Source: Xiphias gladius (lineage: Eukaryota > Chordata > Actinopteri > Istiophoriformes > Xiphiidae). From it: a stretch of 64,000 nucleotides of DNA. Position numbers and translations under genes: made by a program. Position 1 is the first letter of the stretch; every line of letters starts with the position of its first letter. The stretch lies in the NCBI RefSeq assembly GCF_016859285.1, contig NC_053403.1:62001-126000 (forward strand), read 5' to 3'. Below, piece after piece: positions 19,501 to 28,849 of this stretch. The notes under the pieces were generated by a model. The model was not told where the DNA came from and did not search any database. It was given only the letters and a program-made list of their open reading frames with translations.

Positions 19501-21873
19501 CGGAGTCGGTCCCTCAGCAGTCAGCCAACAACATCCAAACCCGCCAACTCAGACAGACCTCCGTAAGATCCACCAGATCTCCTTGATTTTAAACTGTCAC
19601 TTAACACCAGCTACAAGTCTAAGTATCTCAGGATCTTGCTTGGTGGTGAGGGTAGACGGAACATGAGGTTGATAGGCGGATTGGTACTGCAGACGCTGTA
19701 CTAGACTGTTGTGGTTCAGTGGGAGCTGATCCATAAAATGAAGCTTTGGATTCACCAGTGGATCTCTGTTCCAGTCCTCAGCTGTGGTCTTCGTCTCTGA
19801 GTAGTGACTGAAAGAATGGAATGGTGCATCCAAGCAGCTGAAAGTAGTTTCTTTGGCAGGGGTCTGAACTCAGCCTCAGAGACAGGGTGCAGAGCTCAGA
19901 AATCCAGGATTGAGGAGAACTACCTTCATACTGAAAGGAGTCAGCTGATGTGGTTCAACGTCTGATCAGGATCCTCCAGGGAGAACTTTAAGAATTGAAC
20001 AGAACATTTATTTTCTTTCTTGCCTCTTCCTGGAGCTTCTTCACATCTTGCTTGATGATGTTCTTCATCCACTTGGTCTTCACTCTGTAGATTTTGTCAA
20101 AATCAAACATTTCGCCCATTTTCTATCTTGCCCTGATCTTCTTGGCCACTCTCCCAGATCCTCCTAAAAAACTTCCCTTGATTCCTGTGTAGGAACCATC
20201 GATAAGAGCCGGATTTTGGTCGATGACATCTATAATAGCCACCGGTTTGCCAGTGTGGGGTAAGAAAGAGGCGTAGGAGTCACACCCCAACTGAACAAAA
20301 CTCTAACAACAAGATGGCAGTCCAGCAGTCCAGAAGCAGAAAGGACGTTACAATGTCCACCCTTCTTTTTATTCTCCAGTGACTACTAGTGCTTGAAGTT
20401 TTCACTTGGCAACAGTGACATAGATGTGTACTCAGGGTGTGGTCAGTGTATTCTGTCATTACTGTTGGATGGGTTTACAAGAGCAACCTGAAATTTGTGC
20501 ATGTCTTTAAGTCATTGTAGAGTTTTACTTGTTGGTTCTTCAGTGTGGTCAAAACAAGGTTTAAGTATTCTACACGTTTTTATTTCTGTTTCTGTGATGT
20601 AGGAAGGTTAAAGAGCTGAGCAGTACGTCTGGACCTGGGAAGTCTTCCATGTTACAGAGCAAAGGTACCACCTCTTCACATACATCAAATTATTAACACT
20701 GCCTAATGTCAGGTATCAGTTTTTAGGACTGCTGGATCATCACAGTCAGGATGCTCAGTGCAAGGGTCTTTATTCTTACATCAGTTTCTGTATTTTATAG
20801 ATGACACCTTGAGGACTGCCCACTTTACCATGGCAACCCAGTCCACCTCCTCCGTGCCGGTCCTGATCCGCAGCAACACCACCAGCCTCCTGGACAGGGC
20901 CAGTACACTGGACCACAGAACTGGTTCCATGGACCACAGGGCCAGTTCCATAGACCAGAGAGACCATAGAACAGGCACACTGGACCACAGAACCAGTAGC
21001 ATGGACCACAGGAACAATATGAATGTGGTGGATCAGAGATCTGGTACAGCGGACCACAGAACCGGTACCTTGGACCAGAGAGACCACAGGACCAGCACCT
21101 TGGATCAGAGAGACCATAGGACCAGTACCTTGGACCAGCGCAGTAAAACGATGGACCGGGGTTGCAGCGTTAAGGACAGCCAGTCCAAAAAGCTGTCGAT
21201 GTGAGTTCTGGCTGAAAAACTCTGGTGGTAGAACGCTACAAGTTAATGGTACCACATTGTTTTTTTTAAGTTTGTCACCCAAAGACCATTTTTACCTGGT
21301 CCAGGAGTGGCCCCCAAACCATGTCCTCTCTGAATTTATTGAAACCAATCACACATCTGTGTGGCCCCTCACTTGAGACTAGCCTCAGGTCTTAACCCCT
21401 GTCTAACTCAATTTAGCTTTGTTATTGTTTACCCCAGACTTTATTCTTGTTCAAACCTGGTCTGTTTTAATCCTGGTTTTGTGTTTTAGTTTAGCCCTAC
21501 TGTATACCCAGTTTTAGTGCTAGAGCAGCTTGACTTAGCTTTGATGCTGTTGTAGACCTGTTGTGGCTTAGCCCAGATGTCACCCCGCTGTATTTATTTA
21601 ACCCTGTTTTTTCGTGGTTTAGCCCTGTAGCCCTAGCCCTGACCCCGTTTTGGCCCTGGATTAGCTTTGTTTAATAGATTCATTTAACTAGTCTTAATGA
21701 GTTGAACCCTGGTTTAGTGTCTGTCCAGAACAGAAAAGTCAGATCTACCAGCAGATTTGAAACTGTGTCTTCAGTTTTAAGAAATTATTAATGTGCTGTT
21801 TTTTTTTTGTTTTTTTTTAATCGACAGAAACAGGAAGTCGAACTCTTTCAGTGTGCAGTCGGGACGAGACTAA
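4345..21873 (+). CDS. ppp4r4: Serine/threonine-protein phosphatase 4 regulatory subunit 4
   Basis: HEAT-repeat scaffold that binds the PP4 catalytic subunit in the cytosol. Exons: 4345-4452, 10731-10804, 11664-11766, 11889-12036, 12724-12797, 13132-13238, 13349-13456, 13748-13869, 13979-14101, 15713-15855, 15956-16075, 16481-16558, 16991-17074, 17200-17373, 17488-17593, 17869-18016, 18121-18265, 18447-18485, 18601-18672, 18751-18814, 18996-19070, 19472-19562, 20603-20664, 20801-21200, 21828-21873. They total 2814 nt, 937 aa against 873 in human. Matches include [17 protein letters not shown] (exon 1), [17 protein letters not shown] (exon 2), [11 protein letters not shown]-like [12 protein letters not shown] (exon 16), [10 protein letters not shown] (exon 17), a Glu-rich coiled coil (exons 19-20) and a final RKSN. 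The start could also be Met6. The extra length is mainly the exon 24 repeat. Junction duplications affect exons 1, 4 and 6. Confidence 0.97.
4985..5215. repeat. Dispersed fish repeat, degenerate (TTAATYGATTAAT type)
   Basis: The block starts with ggctaatgatcagtttcttgatcaatcg and ends near 'ggacttaattggtcattaaaa'. The same kind of text (gactaattgtttcag.tct, tctataaaatgtcagaaa) recurs at 9780-9830, 45655-45830, 46430-46760 and 51575-51715. It looks like a short non-autonomous DNA element; both strands are open by chance and neither gives a known protein. Confidence 0.5.
5216..6424. other. ppp4r4 intron 1, no gene recognised
   Basis: Intronic sequence without a supported exon. It holds short purine-rich phrases (gaccaaagacc, gagaccaaag near 5525-5590), a run of ttcactcattcactcactc near 5860 and G/T-rich low-complexity DNA near 6210-6360. 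The small ORFs here have no recognisable content. Confidence 0.5.
6425..7060. repeat. Common teleost ACTTAAGTA-type repeat, interrupted
   Basis: The left part (ttcagtaaaagtactaataccacac, about 6432) and right part (aaagtactgcattgaaaatgt, about 6860, then cacttaaagtatcaaagtaaaagtatg) are the two halves of a repeat very common in fish. They are separated by about 360 unrelated bases, described separately. No coding capacity. Confidence 0.6.
6482..6845 (-). mobile_element. Possible solo LTR inserted in another repeat
   Basis: This block splits the surrounding repeat. On the minus strand it ends ...gaattgccaccaca, a plausible LTR CA end, next to aaattt; similar aaatttt text follows the other side at about 6853, a possible target-site duplication. 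The right boundary is approximate. No gag or pol lies inside, so if it is an LTR element only a solo LTR is left. Confidence 0.35.
7035..7390. repeat. GCCGATATATCGG-type palindromic repeat (hAT MITE-like)
   Basis: Begins with gcctggccgatatattggtcgg and contains atatatcggtatcggc, the terminal pattern of a widespread fish non-autonomous transposon. A weaker, inverted-looking piece (ggccaatatatcaatattgg) lies beyond the LINE at about 9449-9468, so the LINE and its microsatellite probably split one older element. Confidence 0.5.
7391..7556. repeat. TA/TG microsatellite
   Basis: Imperfect (TATATG)n and (TA)n tract directly adjoining the 3' end of the minus-strand LINE. A matching TATG tract flanks the other side of the LINE at 9390-9440. 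Confidence 0.9.
7557..9375 (-). mobile_element. R4/Dong-like LINE (restriction-like endonuclease), broken
   Basis: Reading the minus strand from 9306: a 250-codon segment with [31 protein letters not shown] and SNYRPITCL (reverse transcriptase). A frame-shifted section with AWIDYKK follows near 8370, then [21 protein letters not shown] near 8190 and the catalytic YMDDIKLYA near 8085. Around 7885 the text jumps from VQDSYKY to [17 protein letters not shown], which belongs near the C-terminus, so RT thumb and nuclease core are deleted. The end [12 protein letters not shown] with a stop near 7633 is intact. Clade assignment comes from motif memory. Dead copy within ppp4r4 intron 1. Confidence 0.88.
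9376..9440. repeat. TATG microsatellite, 5' flank of the LINE
   Basis: A (TGTATATATA)n tract that mirrors the tract at 7391-7556, so the LINE sits inside one microsatellite. Confidence 0.85.
9530..10085. repeat. Cluster of degenerate teleost repeats
   Basis: Contains ttattttctcgaataatcgaatgattg, A- and T-homopolymers (9570-9585, 9653-9674), atcaattaactactcaattaatagacc (9778-9805) and, at 9985-10085, gagtaaagtacctcaaaactttacttaagtacagtac, the same family as the block at 6425-7060. No coding content. Confidence 0.55.
10190..10312 (+). mobile_element. Truncated LINE 3' end with (TATC)n tail
   Basis: The phrase gctgctgtaacaacacaatttctcctcaaggattcataaagtatc followed by four or more TATC units is a typical 3' terminus of a fish LINE family. 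Only the last 100 or so bases are present. Confidence 0.55.
12015..12298 (+). repeat. Minisatellite of 28-30 bp carrying 5' splice sites
   Basis: The unit cacctgaaccaccgagacac + aggtaaca starts in the last 20 or so coding bases of ppp4r4 exon 4 and its donor (GT at 12037). It repeats about eight more times into intron 4. Donor-like GT positions follow near 12065, 12092, 12122, 12155, 12193, 12221, 12249 and 12277, most reading (A/G)GTAACA. The array is therefore an expansion of the exon end itself, not of unrelated intron sequence. Confidence 0.9.
12815..13131 (+). repeat. Two upstream copies of the ppp4r4 exon 6 acceptor and exon start
   Basis: The real acceptor (cag ending 13131) opens [15 protein letters not shown]. 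Two diverged copies precede it: acceptor ending 12837 then [15 protein letters not shown], and acceptor ending 13023 then [14 protein letters not shown]. Each has its pyrimidine tract (gtacctgtctgtctctgcag). Distances to the real exon are 294 and 108 nt, both multiples of three, and no stop occurs between. Between them lie CT-rich ctgtctcactctatact-like filler repeats. Confidence 0.9.
13457..13690 (+). repeat. AACCAAACACC minisatellite in ppp4r4 intron 7
   Basis: Starts right after the exon 7 donor and consists of units of accaaacaccaaccaaac with aaatact insertions. Purine/C-rich and strand-asymmetric. The long minus-strand open frame across it is a by-product of the repeat. Confidence 0.85.
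14410..15670 (+). mobile_element. LINE pol remnant in ppp4r4 intron 9
   Basis: Fragments of an endonuclease-reverse transcriptase ORF in shifting frames: LLGDFNA-like text (ctgctgggggacttcaacgctc) at about 14677, the basic linker near 14900-15120, VVPSF-KKG near 15290 followed by RT-like text reading 'atcacactgcttagcctctc', and [15 protein letters not shown] near 15530-15570. Many stops and indels: an old dead copy. The block at 19600-19995 is the C-terminal tail of the same kind of LINE. Confidence 0.75.
16185..16385. repeat. Piece of a teleost dispersed repeat
   Basis: The phrase tcctgatggtggcgctagaagaaaatcatgg matches the tail section of the repeat that also occurs at 24430-24700 (gacggtgctagaggaaaagtcag). 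Intron 11 of ppp4r4; no exon here. Confidence 0.45.
19600..19995 (+). mobile_element. LINE 3' pol tail in ppp4r4 intron 22
   Basis: Begins with agtctaagtatctcaggatcttg and runs to agctgatgtggttcaacgtctgatcagg, a diverged copy of the final 400 or so bases of the ORF of a very common fish LINE. No intact frame. Confidence 0.65.
20000..20325 (-). pseudogene. rpl14: Processed pseudogene of ribosomal protein L14
   Basis: The minus strand from about 20305 reads [27 protein letters not shown] and ALIDGSYTG, matching the N-terminal KOW-type part of RPL14 without any intron. It then jumps to VAKKIRAR, a stop, and [21 protein letters not shown] with [15 protein letters not shown], matching the later basic region. 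About 40 residues are missing in the middle and there is an in-frame stop, so it is not functional. An AATAAA follows. Lack of introns and location inside ppp4r4 intron 22 indicate a retrotransposed mRNA copy. Confidence 0.85.
20880..21150 (+). repeat. Coding minisatellite inside ppp4r4 exon 24
   Basis: About ten copies of a 24-27 bp unit encoding variants of TLDHRTGSM / [10 protein letters not shown], roughly residues 821-909 of the 937-aa protein. The last two 27-bp copies (about 21070-21130) are almost identical, which suggests recent expansion. The human tail has no such array. The region is strongly charged (Asp/Arg/His) and probably disordered. Confidence 0.92.
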
Positions 21874-22258
21874 AGATGATGATGTCATCATACCTCCATA
21901 AGGCCATCAGCCAATCAGCAGTCAGGGAGCAGTTTCAGGACAATACCCAGAATGCAACAGGATATCATCTCTGCCTTATAGTGATGAACAGAGACAGTAG
22001 AGTCTGACTTCTATTTGTATCTACTGAGCACTGTGTATTCTAATAATCTCATCCTCTCACCTGATTTGTTCAGTAAACTCCACACATACAAATTGTTTCT
22101 GTGTTCTTACTGGTTGGTGGTTTCACCTGCTGACCTGTGATTGGTTAAATGAACGCTGACATCACAGGACAAGGGTTTTGAGTGTTTGACATCAGGAAGT
22201 GACAAAAACCTGCAGAGGGTTTCCAATAGACAGATCTACACCCTGTTAGATTGGGTTT

Positions 22259-22264
22259 AATAAA
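22259..22264 (+). promoter_or_regulatory. Likely ppp4r4 polyadenylation signal
   Basis: AATAAA about 385 nt after the stop codon, the first canonical signal downstream on this strand. Confidence 0.5.
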
Positions 22265-24962
22265 ATGTTCTAATCTGCAGTAACTGTTTTAATTTTGTTC
22301 TGTATGACAGGCAGACTTATCATCACGACAGAGTTATTGCTACATTATTTTACAAAGACACTTAATTAAAACCGCCATCACTACTACCTGCCTGTCAGAT
22401 GTGCTTTCTGGACCTGTTCACATCAAACTCACTCACAACATTAGATATTCAAAATACGAATATACCATGAAAATATCCTCACACACATGGAGAAAAAAAT
22501 CAACAAAAAAAGCCTTTAATTTCCATCATTAATCTGTCAGACTAAAATCTGTCAGGGATAAAACATCTGTACAGATGTTATTTTAATAATCCTCTAGTGC
22601 CACTTGTTATCTCAAGCTTTGTGTCAATATGACAATTAGGTAACTGAGGTTCTGTTATAAAAGCTGTCACAACATTTACTGTGTAAAAACAATTAAACTT
22701 CAGACTGATAAAATGTAATATGTAATATTTACAGTTTAACAGAAGATGAAGAGTTTCAATAAAACCGAACCAACCAGCACTCAGATCAGTCACAGCCAGG
22801 CGTTTCCCAGCATGCACTGAGCTCTGAAACCTGCAGCTGTGCCGGTGTCATGGGGTCATGGCTGATGATGTCAGCATGAAATCCCATCGGGTCATCAGGT
22901 CATGATTCATCAGACAGAAATGTACCCAGTATGCTGATTGATTATGGTATATGATTAAAGGTGCAGTCAGTAAAGATAACTAATGTATCAGCAGAGGTCA
23001 GCTTTTAAATCATCATGTACACTCTCTGAGCTTTGGTCCGACTGTCTTTTTAAAAACTCTATAAAAATGTATTGTTTTTTGAAATTGATTGTTTTTAGTT
23101 TAGTTTAAACTGCCATTCCTGCTCAGGAATCAGATTACCTTTACAAGAAGAGATGTGGTGTTCTGCCTGTTGATTGGGTGGGAATATGTGATTGATGAGG
23201 TTTGTCAATGACAACATGACATCGTGTGTCATGTTGGTGAGTTTTTAATGTTTGTGAATACATGAGAGCCACAAAACGCCGCTGGAAAAAGTGATGTATT
23301 TTAACGTTTAATATTTTACAGTGATGATATACTGCAGGTGTCACGCATGTTTATAACAGTGCGTATATTTAAACAGTAAAGCAACAAAAGTACAGTATGT
23401 TTTCAATCATAAACTATATACAGCACATATGGCATGATAGTTTGCTTTCATGCTAACATGCTAATTAGCTGAAACACAAAGTCTAGCTGAGGCTGATGGG
23501 ATGTCATCAGTTAGTGTTTTAATTGTCAGTCTGTATCAGATCATTCAAATATGTTAAAGTCAACAAAACACACCTGTCAGTCATCCAGGACTCAGAGCGT
23601 TAGTTACATCTGTAACTCTGGTTTTGATTACTTCATCAGTGGCTTAAAGCTTCATGTTCACCCCAAGCACTCATCAACACTACCAGAACTAATAGATTAC
23701 TACAGGGAGTAGTAGTAACAGTTTGTAGTTTTACTCCTACATGGTGACATCGCCTTGCAATTTGGGGGTATGGAGTACAAGAAGTAATATGTTCACTCTG
23801 ATTTAATATCATTAAATATTCTACATTCTATATCATCAAATATTCTATATTTTATCTCCTCCCCCCTGCAGAGTGCAGTGTTTGGTGCATTCAGTCAGCT
23901 GAAGCTTGATGCACTGGATAACTTTGTGTGATGTTTTCGTAATAAAAACAATCTTTAGTTGTACAGTCTTGTGGCAGAATTACAGAACATTTCCTGCTCT
24001 CAGGAGACACAATTTTTCAGTGAAACAATAAAATATGTTTGATTTATCACAAAGTTAACACGAAAAAGTAAATCAATAATTCTGAGTCCAACATCAAGCT
24101 GTATTAAATCAAAGACATCCGAGGTGAGAGACTGAAGGGAATGTTATGATCAAATGTGCACTCAAATTAGATTTGTTCCCTCCATGACACCTCAGAATTT
24201 CCCAACCTTTATAGTATTTGACCTTTTAAAATGAAGCAGCGTCGACTTGTGACCTCTCGTCACTGGTTGAATATGTCTGTAACTTATAACAACCATACAA
24301 TGATTTTTTATCCCTTTGAATTCTAATTCATTAATTTTCAAATGTCTGAAGAGAAAAAAAAATACAATTCTCATTCATTCTCAAGTAAACCAGACTATGA
24401 GTTTACTGCTGTGCTTTAAGCTAAATGCCAACATCAGCTGATATTTACCATGTTCACCACCTTAGATTTGCATGTTACAATGCTAAAGTTAGCTAATTAG
24501 CAGTAAACACAGCATTCAGCTGAGGCTGATGGGAATGTCACTAGTTAAGCAGCTATTTGGTCATAAACCAAATAATTGAACAAATTAAAACACAGACCTG
24601 TTGACGGTGCTAGAGGAAAAGTCAGAATGGTAATACCATCTGTAGAAACCTGAGGCTAGTGTGGATAAAACAGCAGCGCTCAGAGGAATGTCTGAAAAAG
24701 TAAATGTAACTTTGTGCATCATAAACACTTTCACAGTTTTCCTGTTAATCATCTCAGAACCGTTTAGATTTATTTTGCGAGGCCTTGGGGGATCCTGACC
24801 CTCAGGTTGGGAAACACAAGAGCTGCTATTGTATTAAACACTGATAATAACATTGGAACATAATAAACCTGCCATGTTATCATTTTCAACTGTTAAAACT
24901 TAAAGATTAATAGGTGTGACTCAGGTGGGCATGGCTTAGTTACCTTTCAAGTAAACTAGTGA
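22265..24962. other. Spacer between convergent ppp4r4 and serpina10; repeats
   Basis: No gene recognised. Two copies of a well-spread teleost repeat are visible: 23440-23530 (aattagctgaaacacaaagtc..gctgaggctgatggg) and the longer 24430-24700 (ctgaggctgatgggaatgtca, then ggtcataaaccaaataattgaac). The part from about 24770 to 24962 is the likely serpina10 3' UTR. Confidence 0.55.
24769..24774 (-). promoter_or_regulatory. Possible serpina10 polyadenylation signal
   Basis: TTTATT on the plus strand, AATAAA on the gene strand, about 190 nt past the stop codon. Confidence 0.4.
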
Positions 24963-27435
24963 TTATTTCTTGGTGGGGTCGACCACTCGGCCCATGAACA
25001 GCAGGCTGCCGGTGTTCTGCTGGTAGATGATGAAGATGAAGGGTCTGTTGATGGTCAGTCGAGGGGGAAGGGTGGCGAACACACTGACTCTGCCCCCTGC
25101 AGCGATGTCATCGCTGCGGTCATCAACGGAGATAGTAGATTTATGGAAAACCTGAAAACAGGAACACAAACAGTTCACAGTTAAATACAGTAAATAACAT
25201 TTATATCTGGACAAGACAGGACAGAGTTTTTCGCAGAAAAAGAAAGACGTAAAATACAAAAACAGATTTATATAAAAAAACGGGACACATTGGATCCTGC
25301 TTCAATCTTTTTTTAAAAATGCAAAGAAATTTTTTTTTTCACATTAAAGGATCACATCAGTCTTTTTCCTCAGAGGGAAAATTCACAGGTTAAAGCAGCA
25401 CAGAGACAAACAGGAGACAACAGATTAACAGATTATTTAGCTTTTTTTTTTTTTTTTTTTAATTGCTTCAAGTTTCCACCTTTCCAGATCACAAATCAAA
25501 TCAATAAAGTCTTGAACCTGGAACATTTTTGTAGTCCAGACGACCTTTAATTTGATTTGTGAGCTTCACTCACTTGTGAGAGTCTTGGTCCTTTAGCCCC
25601 GCCCATGTTGGTGATGTCAGCATCCTCCTGAAACACCTGAGTGATGTTAAGAGTCTCCAGGACGTCCTTCAGCGAGTAGGAACGCTCCAACAGGAAGCGA
25701 GGAAGCTGCACCTCCAACTTCCTGCTTACAAAATAAAACAACAGTTTTATCTCTGAGGGTTAAACTGAAAAAAATTTCACACTCTGTTCAACGACAGAAA
25801 TTATTCAAATTTATTTTTCTTTATCAGAAAGGTCCATGAGGTGTCCCTAGAGGTTTTAATTTTGTTCTGTTGTATTTGTTGTTATATTAATAATGATCCA
25901 TCCATCTGTTCCCATCTTAATATCAAACTGTATGCAGATGACTCTTATGTATGTTGCTGTGAGGGGGAAAAAAACTGCAAAGGACAAGAGGAAGGAAACA
26001 ATATCTCACGTCTTTTTAAGCTGTTTGATCCAGGCCTGGATCTTCTCGGCCGTCACTTCTTCTTCAACGGTGGCGACGTCCACGTCTTCATCAGGCAATA
26101 TGACTAACATTGCCATCCCGTTCCTCATCGGCAGCTTCAACACACCGACCTTCACTGAGTGGTCGTATGCCAGGAAGTACTTATCGGCCCTAAACATCAT
26201 GGTAACCATGACGACGTGATACTTGTCCACGTAGAAACGTTCATCTTGGGACAGGGACGAGTTGAAGGACGGACTGAACAAGGCTGAAAGACAGAAAACT
26301 TGATTTATACAGACAGAAAAAACAGTATTTATATCAAATAAGAAAAAGAGAAATCCTCGTCCTGAGGAACGAATGAGTTAAAAGACAGACTGAACCAGGC
26401 AACCACAGGGATATGAAACGTCACCTCTTGAGTAATGAAGGAGGCAGAGTTGGTGCTGACGGTGGAGTGGTACCAGTTAGATGATGACAGTCATGGTGAC
26501 TCAGCATTTAGCAGCACATTGTACTGAGTATGATTGAGTATGTGATAAATAAAGCTTTGAATCGTGAAATTTATTGAAGTATGATGTCTATCTAACTAAT
26601 TTTATTAAATATAGTTTTTCTCAAACCCATCTAACTGAGGATGAAACTCATCTGGTTCTGGTCTCAGTAGAGATTCAGGCCTGCCCTCTCACTGATACCC
26701 CCGCCCCATCACCTGTAACTCTGCCCTCTGACAGGTAACACGTGATATATACACTGGTACGAGGCGGTGGTGGCGAGCAGCAGCTGGGTCTGAGGGTCCA
26801 GGTTGGTCACTAGCTCCTGGACTTGGTCTCCGGTCTGCTCCCGGGCCCAGCGGTTGATGGTGTCGACAGCTTCCTGCGGTGCCGTGTAGGCCAGACTCTG
26901 AGCGTTTCCCCCGAACTTCGTCTGAACCAGGTCCAAGTAAGATGAGGACACCTGGAAGCTCTGAGCAGGGAGGATGGCCACGCCCTGCCGCAGGTTCATG
27001 GCTTCACCCCCCTGCAGGACGACGGTCCTCAGAGTCTGAAATAGATCTGAGAGCAGCAAGGACAGACTGTAACCTCACAGTTTAACACCAAAACACTGCG
27101 CCCACCACTAACCCCTGAATCCTGACCCCACCTCAGACCCTGGACCTACCTGGGAGAGTCTTTGGGTCCAGTCCGGTCAAAGTGAGTCCTTGAAGCAGTT
27201 GGTCCTGGGTCGGACCATTGGTGGCACTGAGCAGCGCCATCAGTCCGGTGGATAGCGTGAACGGAGACAGGAAGATGTTATCGTCGGTCCGGCTGGCGAC
27301 GGCTCGGTACAATCGGGTGGCGAAGTCTGAGTTCCTATTGGTCAAATCCTCCACAGAGGGGTTGACGGTCTGAGAGGAGACCGGACTCAGGAGGAGGAGG
27401 AGGAGGACCAATGGGAGGGGGACGGAGGGATTCAT
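24963..27435 (-). CDS. serpina10: Serpin, protein Z-dependent protease inhibitor type
   Basis: Secreted serine-protease inhibitor-fold protein. Exons in gene order: 27435-27150, 27046-26753, 26283-26010, 25721-25574, 25151-24963; 1191 nt, 396 aa. Residues 1-21 form a signal peptide (PLPLVLLLLLLSPVSSQ). Serpin landmarks: NIFLSPFTLSTGLMALLSAT (helix B), FYVDKYHVVMVTMMF (strand 3C region), GMAMLVILPDE, LEVQLPRFLLE, and the C-terminal NRPFIFIIY and LLFMGRVVDPT. The last resembles human SERPINA10 (DRPFHFMIY, GRVVNPT) more than other clade A members, and the gene sits beside ppp4r4 as in human. The reactive loop reads DDIAAGGRVSVFATLPPR. I chose the second Met (27435) because it gives the signal peptide; an in-frame Met at 27489 would not. 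Paralogue assignment (a/b) is not resolved. Confidence 0.9.
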
Positions 27436-27489
27436 GTTCACAGTGCCCCCTGTTGGAGGAGATGGTAACAGACTGATCTGATCTGTCAC

Positions 27490-27847
27490 GCTAACAGGAT
27501 TTATAACAACAGAAATTAAGTCTGATTATTAAACGTCAAAATGGGGGGTGCAGACGGGCACTAGATGGGTGTGGTTTCCACCCAAACACTCACATTCCTC
27601 TCACGAATTAAAGCTCCAGCTCAACCTCTACAGTCCCTAAAGCCCCTTAACCCCTTCCTGTCCTTGGATCTGTCCGTCTGAATCAGAATCCAGGTTTTAT
27701 AACTGAGACTGATTCACTGATCAATAACATGCTCGATCAGCTCAAAGCAGTGAACAGACTTCCGGTCCACGCCCTCCGTTATCTAATGACGTCACACCCC
27801 GTCTGTTTTATTTTTTTCAGATGTAAGTTGTTTATTTAAAAATTGTT

Positions 27848-27888
<41 letters not shown>

Positions 27889-28580
27889 GGGCTTTTAATT
27901 TGAATTTTTTTTTTTTCATGTTTAGATGCTGAGAACATTCTTGATCAGTCCGGATCAAAACGAGATATTACCTATTGATCAGCTCTCTACTGCCGTCTGT
28001 AACGCAGTAACAACATCCTTTTTATGTGATCGCTACGTATCAGCGATGTATTGATGAGGTAATCTATTGATAAACAGTGGGTGATCTGCAGCCTGTCGGT
28101 CTGCTGATGTAATCAATCAATCAAACAAACATACAATCAATCAAACAATCGCCATCACTCTGACCTTCAGTTTCTTCCGCTAATCTTCGGTCTTTGATAT
28201 TTGAACAGACGTTTTCTGGTCTGAAGCTTCACGAGCTGCGCATCACCGTCAAGCACGAGCCCCAATCGCCGCGGGAAGCATAACTTCCGGTCTCCTCTTT
28301 TCAAAAGAAAAGTCCTGTCTCCGCGCAGCCGCAGCTCGAGGAAGAAACGTAGACGACAGAAACTTTTCTAAGGCTCCGAAAGATGATTTATTTATTAGTT
28401 TCTGCTTTTTAACTTTACACAATAAAATAAAATCTCATGTTTCAGGATTTCAGCAGGCCTGTAAAAAATTAACAATAACAATAAACGTGAATAAAAACAG
28501 CAACAATTAGACAAAAAGACAGAGGTCACATCACATTACAACATAAACATTTAATTACTAAGTTCATTAATCAGTTTGTT
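27490..28580. other. serpina10 5' side: (GT)n and CpG-rich patch
   Basis: No exon recognised. Bases 27851-27884 are a (GT)n microsatellite. A locally CpG-rich stretch at 28240-28345 (cgccgcgggaagc, ccgcgcagccgcagctcgagg) may be a promoter or non-coding first exon of serpina10 or of the small gene model to the right; nothing decides between these. Confidence 0.4.
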
Positions 28581-28583
28581 TAT

Positions 28584-28841
28584 TTACAAAAAAATGACAA
28601 CTATTTTAATAATCAATTTTTTAAGCAAAACTTCCCCAGTTTCAGCCAGTGAGGTAATTATGAGACGTTTTTCAGCCCTTCTGTAGGTAAACTGAATCTG
28701 TTGGACAAGAAAAAAAAAAAGAAAAAAGCTCCTCACACTTACCTGGTTGTCTAAAGGTTTCATCCACATCTCATGGTCGTCATCAGAAGATGAAGGACTT
28801 TGGGAAACTGGGATGGACACTGTTGTGTGACATTCAGACAA
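28584..28841 (-). CDS. Unrecognised two-exon gene model, possible partial gene
   Basis: Minus strand. An exon ending at 28743 with a strong donor (CAG/GTAAGT) encodes SQSPSSSDDDHEMWMKPLDNQ; an acceptor after a pyrimidine run (tttcttgtccaacag, exon start 28697) continues in frame with IQFTYRRAEKRLIITSLAET and ends at a stop (28584-28586) that overlaps an AATAAA. The acidic Ser/Asp stretch followed by a basic one and the matched splice sites look like a real 3' gene end. I do not recognise the family and cannot fix the 5' end; a promoter-like NRF1-type site lies at about 29474. It could also be chance. Confidence 0.3.
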   Translation of the reverse strand: MSECHTTVSIPVSQSPSSSDDDHEMWMKPLDNQVSVRSFFLFFFLVQQIQFTYRRAEKRLIITSLAETGEVLLKKLIIKIVVIFL

Positions 28842-28849
28842 AATGATTA

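Noticed and set aside
20000-20325. A functional intronic rpl14 gene
   Set aside because: An internal stretch is missing and there is an in-frame stop.
20776-21282. 168-codon minus-strand ORF opposite ppp4r4 exon 24
   Set aside because: It is the reverse of the coding minisatellite; its peptide is just the repeat read backwards, and the plus strand fits the gene's phase and conserved tail.
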